Counted from the stretch's first letter, positions 38,091 to 51,140 are shown. The stretch is DNA of 64,000 nt from Triops longicaudatus (GCA_022885665.1 JAGQDJ010000068.1:1-64000); one strand, 5' to 3'. Program-made: numbers and translations. The notes: generated by a model from the sequence alone, not told the origin.

Positions 38091-41000
38091 TCGTTCAACG
38101 AGTGTTACGATTATTACGGGTACAACGAGTTCTGTTTTGGGTCCGCTATGAAAACGCCCAGCAACACATGTAAAACGACGCTTATTAAAAAAAAAATAAC
38201 GTTAAAAATATATTGCTCGCCAAGAAAAATTCTTCTCACGGTTAGACATAATTGGGAGTTTTCGTAACCGAAGTTCTAAATTATTCAAAAGAATACATGT
38301 GCTTGCTTGAATTAAGTGGAAAAATTAATCGGCTTGAAATCACTTCTCTTGATAAAACCTTTATTTTTCAAATATTGGTGTAATAAAACGCCTTGGACTG
38401 CTTTTTTTCTAAGAATTGGGATTCTCTCACGCCTCTTGATTACTTCTACCCCACATTTACTATTAATATTCCCACTAGTACTGCTCTTACTATCACAGCT
38501 AACCGTACGACCATCCTAATTGTCTTTCCTTCGCATGGAGACCAAGTTTGCAAATACTCAAGGGATTTGGTCATCTTCAAAGCCGTCGAACACGTGCAAA
38601 TCGCCAGAACTAGGGAAAACCAGCGTTTAGTCATGAACAAACAAACCCTGAGACTGTTGTTCGCAACCTTTTCCCGTTTCTTTGGCTCTTAACTCACAAA
38701 AATGTCCACATTAGAATTTCTATGTTCTCTTGTATGCTTGTGAAAGCTTTGTTCTTCACTTTCGTTTTTTATTCCTCGAGAGCTTTAAAATTAGGTACTA
38801 TCCCTGGGAAGCAGGCAGCAAATTGCTGACTAGTGTCGGGGGATCTTTGATAATAGCTTATAAACATTTTTCGTGATTACGTTTCCCCTCTCATCCCAGC
38901 TGGGTGTGCATGCAGAACAAGTACGAGAACGCCCGCAAGTTCCCCTACATGCCCCTGGCCTCTTTTTCTTGTAGTCGAGCAACGAAACCGCTCGCCACAC
39001 CTCGCACGAGACGGGGAAAACTGTAAGGGCAAAAAAGCGTTGACAGTGAACTTCAAAGCGTAAGTTATGTCAAGGGCAGGCTTTACGGCTTGGAGATCCC
39101 ACCCAATGGTAGCCCATCTTTAAATTCCCCGTATAAAAATTATATCGAGGCGTGCAAGCAAAAGTGTTTCATCATTTTTAAAGGTGTATTTTGAACAGGA
39201 TTGATCGATTTTTTTAATGATGGGTAGGAAGGCAAGAAAAAGAAACCAAAATCCCGATTGTCTACTGGGGTGAAGAAGAATACGTCTGTGTAAAATTAGA
39301 AAACGATAAGCAGATTGCCATGATTCAACAAATTTTGCACGTGCAAGTACAGCTTTTTCAGGATTTCTTGACCGATTAAAACTGCGGGTGGCTAGGTGAA
39401 AAAGACGTTTGTGTTTCTGTGTATTAGCATACAGTTTTTGCAGACTCGTGGATGCGAGTTGGACGGAGGGGTAGACAAAAAGGAGCCGCAAATCGTCGTG
39501 AATCGAACTGAAGGAGATGAGCATGCATGCTAGAGCGCTTTTGATTTATAGATGTTGCAAAGGGAAAGACAACCCGCCTAGGAACACTGTAAGTCTCTTA
39601 CCTTTGATAGAGACTGTGTATACAAAGAGGCTCTTGGTCATGGTGTTGTTATTATACCTGTTATTAAAGACCGTAGAGCAACATAAGCAGAGCAATCTGA
39701 AAAACACCACAAGTTTAGCCTTGAGGCGGTTAGCTGGGAACTTTAAAAATTAAAGGCGACCGTCATAGATTCGCACAGTTTGTAAGGATAATGAAAAGGG
39801 CGGAAGGAGTCTGGGACTCTTGGGTTAATTTGTTTGAAAAAGAGCTCTGATTGGCTTTAAGGTGGGGGTTGGGACGTGCCCAGTTGCGATTAAGCTTCAT
39901 TGTCTTGTGTTCTCCCGCTGTGGGGTGATGCTAGTATATAACCGATCTCGGTGTATTCCTTTAAGTGATGAGCTAAGTCGTTGCATATTAATGACGATGA
40001 TGCGCTGGCCGTGCTCACTTGTCGAGCTGTTTTCACGGTGGAGGAAAAAGGTTAAATACACGAAGCATAGGGCGAGTACATTTTTTTTTCTCTGCTCGCT
40101 GTCGATCAGAAGATTAGGGCGTGGCAAATATTGCAGCCGTTGCGGCTTTTGCATAACGTTTTGATAAGCCGCTCTAGATAACAACTGACCGCTGAGGGGA
40201 AACTTAACTTGTTAAAATTATGAAAAAATTTGCCCTGAGCACCGAACACTCCAGACACATTGGGACCTAAACAATGAAAGTTGACGCCACAGCCATCTTC
40301 AGCTGATGGCGTCCACTTACCACTAGGTCTTCCCCGTGCCGCAAAACATAGTTTTCCCTTACACCATTAAACTTGACATTGCTTGACACTCTAGGACACG
40401 GCTATCATGGCTAGAAAGTGAATCTTCCACGCAAAGTCATGAAACGCCCCGTGCTATGTCAACATTGCCCATAAAATGTTTGCGTAGTTGTTAAATAGAA
40501 CATCCCCTAAGTACGGGATTTACCAAACCAAACGTGTGTAGATGTCGTGAGTAGGAAAGAAAAGCTCTGTTCCGTGTTTTCTCTAGTAACAGTTAGAGCC
40601 AGGTGCAATCGTTTAATAAACAAAAGCAACCTTAAGACGGCGGCAAAAAAAAAATAAGGATTTCAGGTCAATCCGAGTAAGAGGAAAAGTGATGCGCCTT
40701 ACAACTTGCCAGTCATGGTTTGCGGATGGGGATTTTCGTTTTGAAATAAGACACTTGGACGTAGAGAGATAGATCACGATGAAGAACTTCTCCCTCATTA
40801 AAGCTTTGCTTCAACTTGTAACTTCATTTAATAGTCAGCAACCGAGCGATCCGTTTGAAAAGATTACGGCCATTTTTTCCGAAACAGTTGTTGTCAGTTT
40901 ACGCTGGGGAAACAAAAAATTCCCGGGATAGGTTTCCGAAGGTTTTTATGTTGACAAGGAAGAGTCCTGACGTAATGCAGGGGAGTGAACGATACAGCTG

Positions 41001-42047
41001 TATCTGTAGAACTGGCTAAGCACGGATGTGCTAAAATGTTTTGTTCACCATAATAATGAAAAGCAATAAAGACTTCTTTTCTTATGAACTTGGTAAAAGA
41101 TAACGAATGCGGTAGAACGGAGACATTTGTCCCCGTTGTTTTGTGAGGTATTGTCTATAGAATTTTAATTCTGTTGCAGCAATTATGGAAAGCTTTATTT
41201 ATAATAGTTATTTATTGCTACAATATTTTTTAGTGCTGCTATTTCATACGTGTACCTGAATAAAGGGGTTTTCCTAAGTAAACTCACACAGACGAGCTGA
41301 AAATGCCTCGAAGAAGCAAAAATGCCTCGTACATTTTAGTTAACGATGCCTAATTCAAATAAATTTCAAAAATAAATTTGCCTTTTATCTGGACATAATT
41401 GGTCCATGGCGCAAAGAAGTTCCCATGTGAAGGATATCACTTTTATAATTACGCGGCATATGCGTGAGCCAATCTGGAAAAGTAGAGCAGTCGTATTCAA
41501 TTCGCTCGCTTATTCATTAAGTACTGCAAATTATAGTGGGAGATAAGATACTCCCCGCCTGGTTACTAGGAAACGCTTTCTGCACCTAGGTGATACTTTA
41601 TCATTACGCATTTAAAGCGTCGTGTTCCCACCATTCCTTTGTATTACGCGTAAGAAAACGATAAGACAAGCATTCTTGTCCGTAGGAGCAAATCCTTGGT
41701 GCATTTTTGTGAGCGGAATGCACCGATACGTTTTTGTTCACCTTTAGCCAATAACGGCCAGAAAGGGAAACGAGGCAAAAACTTGGAAAACTATAGTGCA
41801 GTAATCTCACAGAAACTGGGACTCGACCAGTGCCTAGGCTACACGCTCTGTGAATGGTGGGGTACAGTCTAGCAGTACCTTGACGAGTTCTCTTTCTTCC
41901 GAGGGTCATTTGTGTTCTTCTTGTTCAGCGAGACGGTTCGTAAAATCGAAAGCTCTTTTGCTTTAATGCAACAGCTCTTACATGATCAAATTTGAGCGTT
42001 TTCTAACAGTTTGATGTATTCTGCGTTGTATGCTCAATGTTTTAGGC

Positions 42048-45000
42048 ATGATCGTCAGTGGCTTAGCAGGATTGTTCTGGAGCTTGACAAACTGCGATCC
42101 GCTATGGGCGATGTTTGGTATCCTCACCGCGGCGCTGCTGTATTACTTGTTGTGCTGGCCGCTGAACCGCGTCAAGGTAGGCTTACACTTTTCATTGTTT
42201 TCTCCGTAGTCATAATAAATAAGTATAAGAAGCTTTCCGTTTCATACTTGATGACAAGTAGAGAACTGTGAAACTAACTACAAGTCTCACGTTAAGCTTT
42301 TCAAGTATTTTCGTTGAACTTGCATGATATTTTAAGCAGAATGGTCCCGTTTTGTTTCATTCGACATGGTAGAGGAGCTTATAAAGTGCTCTTATCTTAT
42401 AAATATTTTCGTGAGTGTATGGAGAAAACTTACCTTTGACTTTAACGTAATAGTCAAAATGAAAAAGTTTTATGGGGATGCTCGGGGTAGATTTTACTTT
42501 TATTTTCTTTGGTATTTCGTATAAAAAGGACATAAAATCACATATGTTCTTTCAGGCTGATGTGGCTGCTACCATATATGTGATTATTATGCAGTTAAAC
42601 TACGATAAAATGTTAAAATTTATGTAAGAGTTGTCTCATTTTTTGAGTGCGACCTTTCTTCTTACGCATAAAGGTAGACAGAATACACAATTGTAGGACA
42701 TGTCCTGCTTAACAACAAAATGTCCTACATCCGAATCGATACGTCCAGGTCTTTGAGCATATTCTATGCTCTTACAAATAATACTAACTTACAAAAGGGT
42801 CCCTGATAATTTGAAATAGCGTCTCATATCCATGTTGTTGTACTTGCACGCCAGTATTGCGTTGGACGTGATATTCTTTTTTCTGATTTTGCATTTCTTG
42901 AATGATTAGTTTTCATTAATTACTCTACCTTTTTTCGACGTCTTTCAATTAATTTACAGAAGTTTCTTTTAGAATTCTTGTTAACTATTATAAGGCTATC
43001 AAACTTTATGTAATAGATTTCTCTGAGCGATAAGGGAAATAGAAAGCCAAAGTAGTATCGCAACTCGAAATTTTCCTCCATTACGAAATCAATCGAAAAT
43101 CTAAGCAGTACCCATAAATTAAAATTAATCTATAGATTAGAAATGTCGCAAGAGGTATGGCTTGAATGTACTATACTTATTCCGATCTTAACCTGTGGTC
43201 ATAGCCTTTTCTGTTCTTGCGCGGTAGATTAATTTCAGGTTTAGTGAGATAATGTTGAATTTTACAAGTGGGAGGGTTAACGATAAACACCCATCATTAG
43301 ACTACCTTTCCCTTGTTACAAGTAGGTGTAGGGAGGGTGGGTCTTGCTTGATTCCCGAGAAGGTAAAGCCTCTACTTACGAAGCGAGACAAGGTCAAGGT
43401 TGACTGATGAAGTGTTTATTACATTTGTGCTATGAACGCAAGTTCTTTACGATTTTAAGCTGATTCGACTGGCGTGCATATGTACTGTATCAAGATACAA
43501 GAGTAGTTTAACAAGTGTAACAAGTAGCCAATTCTTTTCACTGTACAAGACAATTTTCTTTGGTTTAAATACTTGTGCTTTCAAGTGACTGATTTCGAGT
43601 TAAAATTGGTATCACGTAATTTTTATTTTTTCATTTTATTAATTTGTTTTTTTTTGACTCTTTGTTATTTAAATTTATTTTGGTGAGACAAACCGACTGG
43701 CTATGTGAATCTGGAAACATCTGTGCTTAACGTAATTTACCGCCTTAACTGAATCGTACCAAGTTTGCGTGTCATTTCCTTGTTCTTTTCGTTGGCAAAG
43801 CAAACACGTCAAGACCTGTACGTCCCTTTTTTCTAACTTTGGTTGATGTCAAGACATTGAATAGACACCTGGCACGCGCAATTTCATGACATAAAATATC
43901 GCAGTAGGATAAGCCACTCGTAGTAACCTCGCGACGTTATTTCCAAAGGTCGAATGCACTCTATGGCAGGATGTATGTCCAAGATTAGATTTAGGGCAGG
44001 AATTCCGTGTTCTTTCCCAAATCTACGCACAGAGATCCGCGAGTGATTTGCCTTTTTCTTATCTTATCTTATCCTTATTACTCATCAGTCATTTTTTAAG
44101 ACTTTATAACATAAGCATCAATCATTCCAATATATGCATCAAAGTAACATATAATAAAATAAAAAAGCACACCTTCAAAAATTGGAAATTCAGTGTAGAA
44201 ACACTTACCATATTAAACCTTAAAAGAAATTATATAAAGTTCTACCAAAAACAATAAGGAAAAGGGAAAATTTGCCATGCAGAATGAATTAGGCAATTTT
44301 CCTCCTTTTCTTTTCTGTTTGTGACAGTACTATATATCCTTTCAGTGTTTGAATACTTTACCGTCGGGATTGATACAAGTACAAGGAAAAACTCGCAAAA
44401 TTCACATTAACAGAATAGTATAATCTTAATAGTGACAAAATTAGATTTACGCGACATAATTAGAGGTATGGGAGAGGGCTTCTTTGTCTCTTTTCATTAG
44501 CAAAGATCTGGAAATCTGAGCTATTTTTTTTATTTACTTTATTTTTCTTATTTTCTTCTTACTTACTATTTTTCTTACTTATTTATCTTTCCATTTGGCA
44601 TATTTGGGAATGTTGTTGGGTTTAACAAAATATTGTAATTATTACTTTATTTATACCGGTTGTAACTCTTTCGAAAACAAAGCTATTCTTTTCACTTAAG
44701 TAAACCACATGTGTATTCTGTCTTGTTGGAGTTCTATTGAAAAGCGTTTACTTTGCAGAAAGGAATTTATGTGAAGAATGCTAACAATTCACATTAAAAA
44801 TTTATTGCTTTCTTCAGTATTATCTTATATTACGTCAAGAAATTGATTGGCATTTTATCATTTTGTTCCTTTCAATATTTTGTTGTTGCACGACAAGCGA
44901 TTTATGAGATCATTGGAGTAAGGCGCCCCAGTGTCGTCTACTTATGCTTGCGTTGTGTATCACAAAATCCTGGCTCAAGATTTTTCAACCAAAATGCTGC

Positions 45001-45672
45001 AACTATTGATTTTGTCATAATCCATAGCATGATACGGGTTAATTTCAGTGAATATTTTATGTTGAAATGTATTCGGCAAGCGGCAAAAAAAAGCTTATTC
45101 GATAAATGCCTGCCCAAAAGTCGCCTACCATGTAGGCCCTATGTTAGAGGAAAAAAAGCTTGTAGGTTGCAACTGAACAAATGTATATTGTTTATTTAAT
45201 GTACCAAACAGACACCAGTCTTCGAAACACCTATCCTGGAATTTTAATTAAATTTACAACCTGTTCACTTATTCCTAGACGCACGGTACAACACTAGCGA
45301 CCTCTCAGACTTTAACTTATGTACTTTCGCGACATCTAGAGCATAACAAGGAAGTTTCACCCGAGATGACAGCTTCTGTCCAGAGATCTGGCGATTGACG
45401 GCATTAGGCTAGTAGACGGCATTTGGGTATCTTACTCTACCAGTAATCTGCCAGAAATTTGTTTCTAGAGGACGTTATATTATATAGACGTTATGGGGAA
45501 AATATATATTTTGTGAATACGACGAAGGTAAGAGGGAACATTTCGTCGAAGAAGTGTAAAGTATGCACGAGAAAATATGTAAAACTGAATTTGTTGCTCT
45601 TTTTACACAAAATCAGGCTATAGTGTTTTCATTGTCACGTTTATGTTAAGTATCCGAAAATTGTGTCATTTC

Positions 45673-45709
<37 letters not shown>

Positions 45710-48329
45710 TGCAGCGTATACCGCACAAAAATCCCCTGCACCTCGTTTTGTACGGCTGTAAGAGCCTCTGGTTTTATTAGTCTTTTGGTCTTATTTTTCA
45801 TCTTCTTACAACATAAAATACCTCACTTGATAGCTAAGATATCAGAGCATCTAACGAGTAGGATTAGGGGTTAGAGCTTTGTCTTCTCAAGAAGTAGTAA
45901 ATAGAGAACGGAAGAGTGTCTACACTGTCCCTCATCTACTCTTAATAAACATTAATATTGGCAATAAACATGTTCAGATATTACATACCAATATTTTTAT
46001 TAATTCTGTAATGCTAACCAAATTTAACCGCCTTGTACACGGAAGGACAGCAAGTACTAGGACACTGTATATCAAGCTTCTGCTGTACTGACTCCCGGTG
46101 TCCCATGTAGGTCTTTTACCATAAAAAATTTTCTAAAAACCTGAGTATCATAATGTTTACAAATTGGTAGTACAAGTAGTAGTAACAGTGATAATTTGAT
46201 TGTTCAGTTCTAAATTTATTTTAAGGGAAAATGTCGGGTATGTGCATTGATTTTGATTACTAAGTAATTAATTTTCGGGACCAGTAACAAATATTGCGTA
46301 AATAATCTGTCATGTTATTCGTAAAGCACAAGTTTGTCAGGGGTACATGCAAGGAAACAGCGTTCTTATTCCCTCGTTAACACGTGAACAAACGGAATGT
46401 GGTCCACACCTAGTTGTCTAGAATCAACCGGCGGAAACCGCAGGCCGGTACAATACCCTAAGAAGGGAGAACGTGTCGCAAATATGTAGTGTTGGATTGT
46501 GCAATGGATCACGTGTAAAGTGCGCATGGCCACGCACGCAGTCCATTGCATTCCTCACGTCCTTCCTTGTGTGTTTGTGTGTATGCAATTATCCAAGTTG
46601 TCAGGTTTAATTGTTCGAATGTATTAGCATCTTTTTTTCCTGGAAGTTAATGTAATTCTAAATAATAGGACCTGTCCGAGACCGGCTTTGCGCACTTGGC
46701 ACGCCATGATTTGTACGGCAGAAATAAGAAAGCTGTGGCGAAGGAAATTCGCCGATTGCGTAAACAGGGCAACGTGCCACCAGTTTATCCAAACGGATGG
46801 TTCGCGCTCCTCGAATCTTTCCACGTGAAGAGAACGCAAGTCCGTCCTGTCTATGCACTCGGTATATAGCGTAAACACCATCACGGTTAATGGCCAGCAA
46901 GTAACATCATAAATATGCTTCACAGGCGAGAGTTTCGTAGTTTTTCGAACCGAGGGAGGAGTCGCTCACGTGTTAGATGCGTACTGTCCACATCTGGGAG
47001 CCAACTTGGGAGTTGGAGGACACGTTGTCGGGGATTGTATCACATGCCCTTTCCACGGATGGCAGTTCAAAGGAGACGATGGCCAGTGTGTCAAAATACC
47101 TTACGCCAAGAAAGGTAATCAATGGCACTCATTTTGCGGGGCACAAGTTCCAAGGCAAGGTGCCGTCCTTATTAACATGCTTATTGCTATTTAGTCCCAG
47201 ACTTCGCCAAAGTCAAAGCCTGGCCCTCGTGCGAGAAAAATGGTTTCATCTTCGTATGGTATCATTGTGACGGCAAAGAACCCGAATGGGAAATCCCCGT
47301 CATTGACAACGTGCAAAATGGAACCTGGAAATACAAAGGACGCACGGACTACAAAGTTAACGCGCACGTTCAAGTAACGCGGAAGTTTGTTTATGGTTTG
47401 CTTACTCATTGACCTAAAACAATTTGTCCTCCTACTTTATTTTTGAAGGAGATACCGGAGAATGCATCGGATATAGCGCATTTGGGACACTTGCACGCAC
47501 CGTCAATGCTATTTGGCTCAGATCTCTACACGACAAGTACCCTGGGTGCGGGAGAAATTTCGTCACAGCTAAAAAATCCCCATGAAATGGGGGAAGAACC
47601 TCGAGTTTTCACGTGGAAATCTGTTTTGAGGCATCATTGGACAGCCACGTGGGCTCCGGAGCCGGCTCCCAATAGCCACGTTGGAATCATGCACGTGAAG
47701 CACGATTTTCGTCTGTTTGGTTCTGTCTCGTTTATGGAAATGTTCGTAGAAGCACGACAGGTGGGTATTGTCCTTTTGCCTTTATGACTTTGCTTGTCTC
47801 GAGTACAAGTACTTTCACGGTATTATGCTTAGATTGGACCGGGATTGGTACATCTGTTCATGGACTCGAAATGGGGAAGAGGCGTTTTTATTCAAACGGT
47901 GACGCCACTTGAGCCTTTAGTTCAACGTGTCGTCCATGAGTTTTATGGTTCAAGTACCATTCTGATGCCTTTAGCCAAGTTTATACTGCTCGGCGAAGCG
48001 ATCATGGTAATTTCGAATCTGTTAACCTTACCTAGTACGCAAGTGGGCGAACACGTGAGCATGATTCCAAGAAAACCTTCCTAATTGCCAGTCATTGTCA
48101 ATCCGAACAACATTTCAGTTCTGTTTTGGTGTTATATAACGCACTAATTCTTACATTTTTTCTATAGTTTGAAAGAGACGTAATGGTTTGGAATGCCAAG
48201 TCTTATATCAGTAAACCGTTGTTAGTAGCCGAAGACAAAACTATAGCCAAACACCGTCGTTGGTATAACCAGTTTTACAGCGAAAATTCACCCAAGTTTA
48301 CCTTACAAAAAGACTCTTTGGATTGGTAA
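42048..48329 (+). CDS. nvd: Neverland/DAF-36 Rieske oxygenase (cholesterol 7-desaturase), 7 exons
   Basis: Exons 42048-42176, 46669-46861, 46926-47114, 47195-47373, 47449-47760, 47833-48006 and 48168-48329 join in frame to 445 residues, the usual size. The first exon encodes a membrane helix (about residues 18-38). Then comes the conserved VPPVYPNGWFALLES block. The Rieske [2Fe-2S] ligands are C128-P-H130 and C148-PF-H151. The mononuclear iron site is NASDIAHLGHLH (D238, H241, H246). The C-terminus retains HRRWYNQFYSENSP. The family inserts the 7,8 double bond into cholesterol, giving 7-dehydrocholesterol, the first step toward ecdysteroids or dafachronic acids, at the ER membrane. An acceptor-like tttag lies 2 nt before the ATG, so a non-coding 5' exon is likely. 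Intron 1 is 4.5 kb; the others are 64-161 nt. Confidence 0.93.
42177..46668. other. 4.5-kb first intron of neverland
   Basis: No nested gene is recognisable. It is AT-rich with no long open frame in known families. A 32-T tract (45676-45707) marks a probable retroposon tail. Confidence 0.6.
45676..45775 (-). mobile_element. Possible minus-strand retroposon with A32 tail
   Basis: T32 at 45676-45707 would be a poly(A) tail if read on the minus strand. The sequence before the tail ends GTGCGGTATACGCTGCACT and contains the short inverted repeat GTGCAG/CTGCAC. No parent gene or target duplication was identified, and the boundary to the right is arbitrary. Confidence 0.3.
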
Positions 48330-49182
48330 TCCCAATAAGTGGTCCAAAGCGTTGTGTCAGGATTTTATTTTTGTTGTGTATTCTTTAACCATGTTTTGTT
48401 ATGTTTTTACAATAATACGCCATCAGAATTTTACACTCTTGTAGTTTTTTGTAATTAAGATCTCAGTGCATAACATCTACAAGCTTCTCACAAAATGTAT
48501 AGTTTACAAGATTACTACCAGACCTTTTAAGACATTCGGATGGTGCTAGGAGTACTTTTATGTTCGTTTTTGTGTATAACGAAGAAAAGTGGATTTTTTT
48601 TTTGCCAAAAAGGTACGCTTCAAGGAATGTGTTGACAATATTGGAACAATGTACTTCGGCGCATTCCTTAGAAATAAATGGCTGCTTATTCGCTATCATG
48701 TTATGTAGAAGAAGTTTTTTTTCACACGCTCTAACTTAAACTATCATTTTTTTCGATTTTGAAAATGGCAGACACTCCCGGCAATTTTAATCGCGCATCG
48801 TAATTAACATATGTTTTTAAGCGCTTTTGAGAAGGTAGGACAACACTCAGTCGTCTAATAGACGCCATTTCTGCGTACTCGTATTATTTTGAAGGTCAGC
48901 GAGCACTAGTAAAATAAAGAGGGAACTAGACATACAGCTTAAAACTAGACGAATAGCTTTGCATTGCAAAATGTAACTTATTATGAAATCCAAACTGGTC
49001 TAACTGTTGTATTCTCTTGCCCTCGAAACTTTTTTAAAGTAAAAATTTCTGCAAACCAGCTTGAAATAAAAGTCCAGAGACCGGTGTTTTACATATTTCC
49101 TATTTGTTTATTTTCAAAGAAATGATCAGGCAGTTATTAAAGAAACGGATAACATAAAAGTACATTTACACGTTTATTTTCT
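48330..49182. other. Convergent 3' intergenic region, neverland / ADISSP
   Basis: The two genes end toward each other 853 bp apart. AATAAA-like hexamers are present (for example near 48672). No gene is seen. Confidence 0.6.
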
Positions 49183-49886
49183 TTATTCATAGCCCTTCCA
49201 GTCAGAAACTTCGGACTCCTCGTCAGGTTCAACGGCTATTGATTGAATACCTTCTTTTAAAGAAGGAGTGCCTTTTCCGCGTCCTAAAATTTCGCTAATG
49301 AATACAAAATCGTCGACGAATGTTTAAACATGAGACCTTACCTAATACACGCGCATAAAGAACTATTTCAATTTTCTGGCCCTTAAAATGCATTGTGAAG
49401 GGTTCTTTCAAAAGGCGTTCTTTCCTAGCTTTTAGATGTATTGTCAAGGACCAGTACTCTTCATTGTCATTTGAAATTTCCAATATTCTTACGCATGGAC
49501 CAGACACAACCGATGAATGTATCTATGAAGGAAACGGTACGATGAATTTAAGGTATTAGTTGGACAATAATTAAATTCACCGCTTAGTAGGCGTTGTTTA
49601 TTAAATGACGTGTATAAATTACCTCTTGAGCATTTTCAGGAGACATAAAAGGGATCTGGGATTTTTCTAGGGGAATTCTAAGTTCATAAATATGATGTAT
49701 CTGCAAGAATCCCAGATGAATTCGTAGTTCCGATAAGCTCAGCTGTTCAATAATAATTCCATTGGACGATGACTTGTTGCTTACGTTTCCGGCGTCATGG
49801 AAATGTACACGTCTAACTATAAGAAATATATGTATTTTAAAGCAAAAAAAAATACTACGGATACCGTTACTTTCTTCGGTATTCAT
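49183..49886 (-). CDS. ADISSP: ADISSP (C20orf27 / UPF0687) homologue, 4 exons
   Basis: Exons 49886-49865, 49816-49623, 49522-49342 and 49283-49183 join in frame to 165 residues (human about 174). Diagnostic blocks are VHFHDAG near the start, LGFLQIHHIYEL, then SGPCVRILEI, and the C-terminus GKGTPSLKEGIQ...SEVSDWKGYE, which parallels the human GTP...SDWHGFD ending. The vertebrate protein is reported as an adipose-secreted signalling factor; no signal peptide is visible here, so its role in this animal is unknown. The first intron is only 48 nt, a multiple of three without a stop, so retention would add a hydrophobic stretch (FFCFKIHIFLIV). I prefer splicing because that stretch is T-rich and ends ttatag. 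It is the last of six minus-strand genes. Confidence 0.87.
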
Positions 49887-50305
49887 TGCTACGAAATGCT
49901 CCAAGACACTAAAAGACAGCTTTTAGCCGCACCTCGGAACGCTAGTTTTGTTCACACCATGTCCGAGCAAAAACAAACAAAAACGTCACGTGCGCTTTGC
50001 ATTTTGTGGATGTTGTTGTTGTTGATCTGTTTTAAGTCGCAATTGTGCCATCTAACGGCCATAATATCGACTATTTCTGACCATTTAATATTTCTGATGG
50101 TTGGTGAAAGGTTACATTCTTTTACTCTATATAATATTATACAGTACTTAGCATCTGTGACAAGTTATATAGGTAACAAACCACCAGATTTTTTGGTATT
50201 TAAAACAAGTAATCAGTAAGATAAGCCACGACTCCATTAATGGAGACTGTTGTTTCAAAAATCCATGTATTGAATTTATATACATATTTCTGCATATTAA
50301 CATTA

Positions 50306-50500
50306 AGCGTATTGGCCGAGCGGTCTAAGTTCTGGATTTTGGATCGTGAGGTGGTGGGTTCAATTCCCCGTGACTGATGTTTGGATTTTTAAGAGGAAAA
50401 GCCACTGACTATGCCCTGTCCTGCTTCCAATGGTACCTGGTATATCCCAATAAAATGGAATTGCCAAGAGTACCACGGGATGCAGGATAGGGGATAAGAA
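50306..50500 (+). mobile_element. tRNA(Leu)-derived SINE-like element
   Basis: A perfect pol III A box (TGGCCGAGCGG, 50313-50323) and B box (GGTTCAATTCC, 50357-50367) are spaced as in a tRNA. The D-arm wording (GGCCGAGCGGTCTAAG) is that of tRNA-Leu. The anticodon and acceptor arms do not pair, so it is not a working tRNA. It continues into an unrelated body whose 3' end (around 50500) is a guess. Confidence 0.6.
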
Positions 50501-50550
50501 AGGGTGAACGAGACCTCGGAAAGCATGATGCTGGCATCGTGCATCGCACT

Positions 50551-50735
50551 TTTTCCCATGTTATTCCTTATGGGATTTCAAAATTTTTGGCTCCTGAGAC
50601 GCCCTCAGGGCATAATTTCATATTCAAGCTCAGTTTTCTCGCNTTTTCCCATGTTATTCCTTATGGGATTTCAAAATTTTTGGCTCCTGAGACGCCCTCA
50701 GGGCATAATTTCATATTCAAGCTCAGTTTTCTCGC
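50551..50735. repeat. Exact 92-bp duplication flanking a single N (assembly joint)
   Basis: Positions 50551-50642 and 50644-50735 are identical and separated only by the one ambiguous base (N) at 50643. This is what unmerged contig ends look like, so the second copy is probably artificial. Each copy contains two small hairpins (CCCAT...ATGGG and CCTGAG...CTCAGG), which could have stalled the assembly. Confidence 0.9.
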
Positions 50736-50961
50736 TTAATTGAAGGGCTAGCGCAATAATTTTTACAGATTCGGAATCGTCGCGCAGAGGAGAATAATTT
50801 CCATTGCTTAATTTGCATATTCCAAACATTCGATTAATTGAGTACGAGATGATAATGGGCATCTTTGCCCATGCTTGAATACCGTTTAGGTTAGCATGGT
50901 TTCCCACACACTGAACTCGATGAGGTGTGAAAAATTTTGTTACTGCGTTTTTATACTGAAG

Positions 50962-51140
50962 TACTTCCGCTTTATGCGATTATGACCTTGCTTTGCGCGA
51001 TTAGGATCCCGCTTTACGTTGTTTCTTATGAGTCCAGTTTTCGATCAGGAAAGGTACCCGCTTATATTCACTTTCAGTCCCAGCTTTACACGACCAACTC
51101 CGATCTTTGAGATCCTTACCTCGCTTTGCGTTGTTTTGAA
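50962..51140. repeat. Degenerate ~21-bp tandem units (CGCTTTNNGCGATT)
   Basis: Units beginning CGCTTTATGCGATTATGACC, TGCTTTGCGCGATTAGGATC and CGCTTTACGTTGTTTC follow one another at 50969-51030. Two outlying relatives lie near 51092 and 51121. Such GCTTTACGCGA repeats occur in ends of some non-autonomous DNA transposons; that link is an inference. Confidence 0.45.

Larger units (their letters stand above)
31299..42047. other. 10.7 kb gene-free interval between the divergent CYP307 and neverland genes
   Basis: No exon is recognisable. It holds a MITE (37949-38090), two strong hairpin sites (33111-33143, 37204-37244), a possible tRNA-derived fragment (36110-36240) and AT-rich DNA near 34.8-35.4 kb. 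Both upstream regions of the steroid genes lie here, so shared enhancers would be expected in it; none can be proved by reading. A 134-codon minus-strand frame starting at ATG 39524 matches nothing I know. Confidence 0.5.

Noticed and set aside
39120..39524. ATG-initiated 134-codon minus-strand frame
   Set aside because: Low-complexity hydrophobic and basic composition, no family resemblance and no supporting splice sites. Left out of the gene list.
50306..50380. Functional tRNA-Leu gene
   Set aside because: A and B boxes are good, but the anticodon stem, T stem and acceptor arms do not pair. It is a tRNA-derived repeat, not a tRNA.
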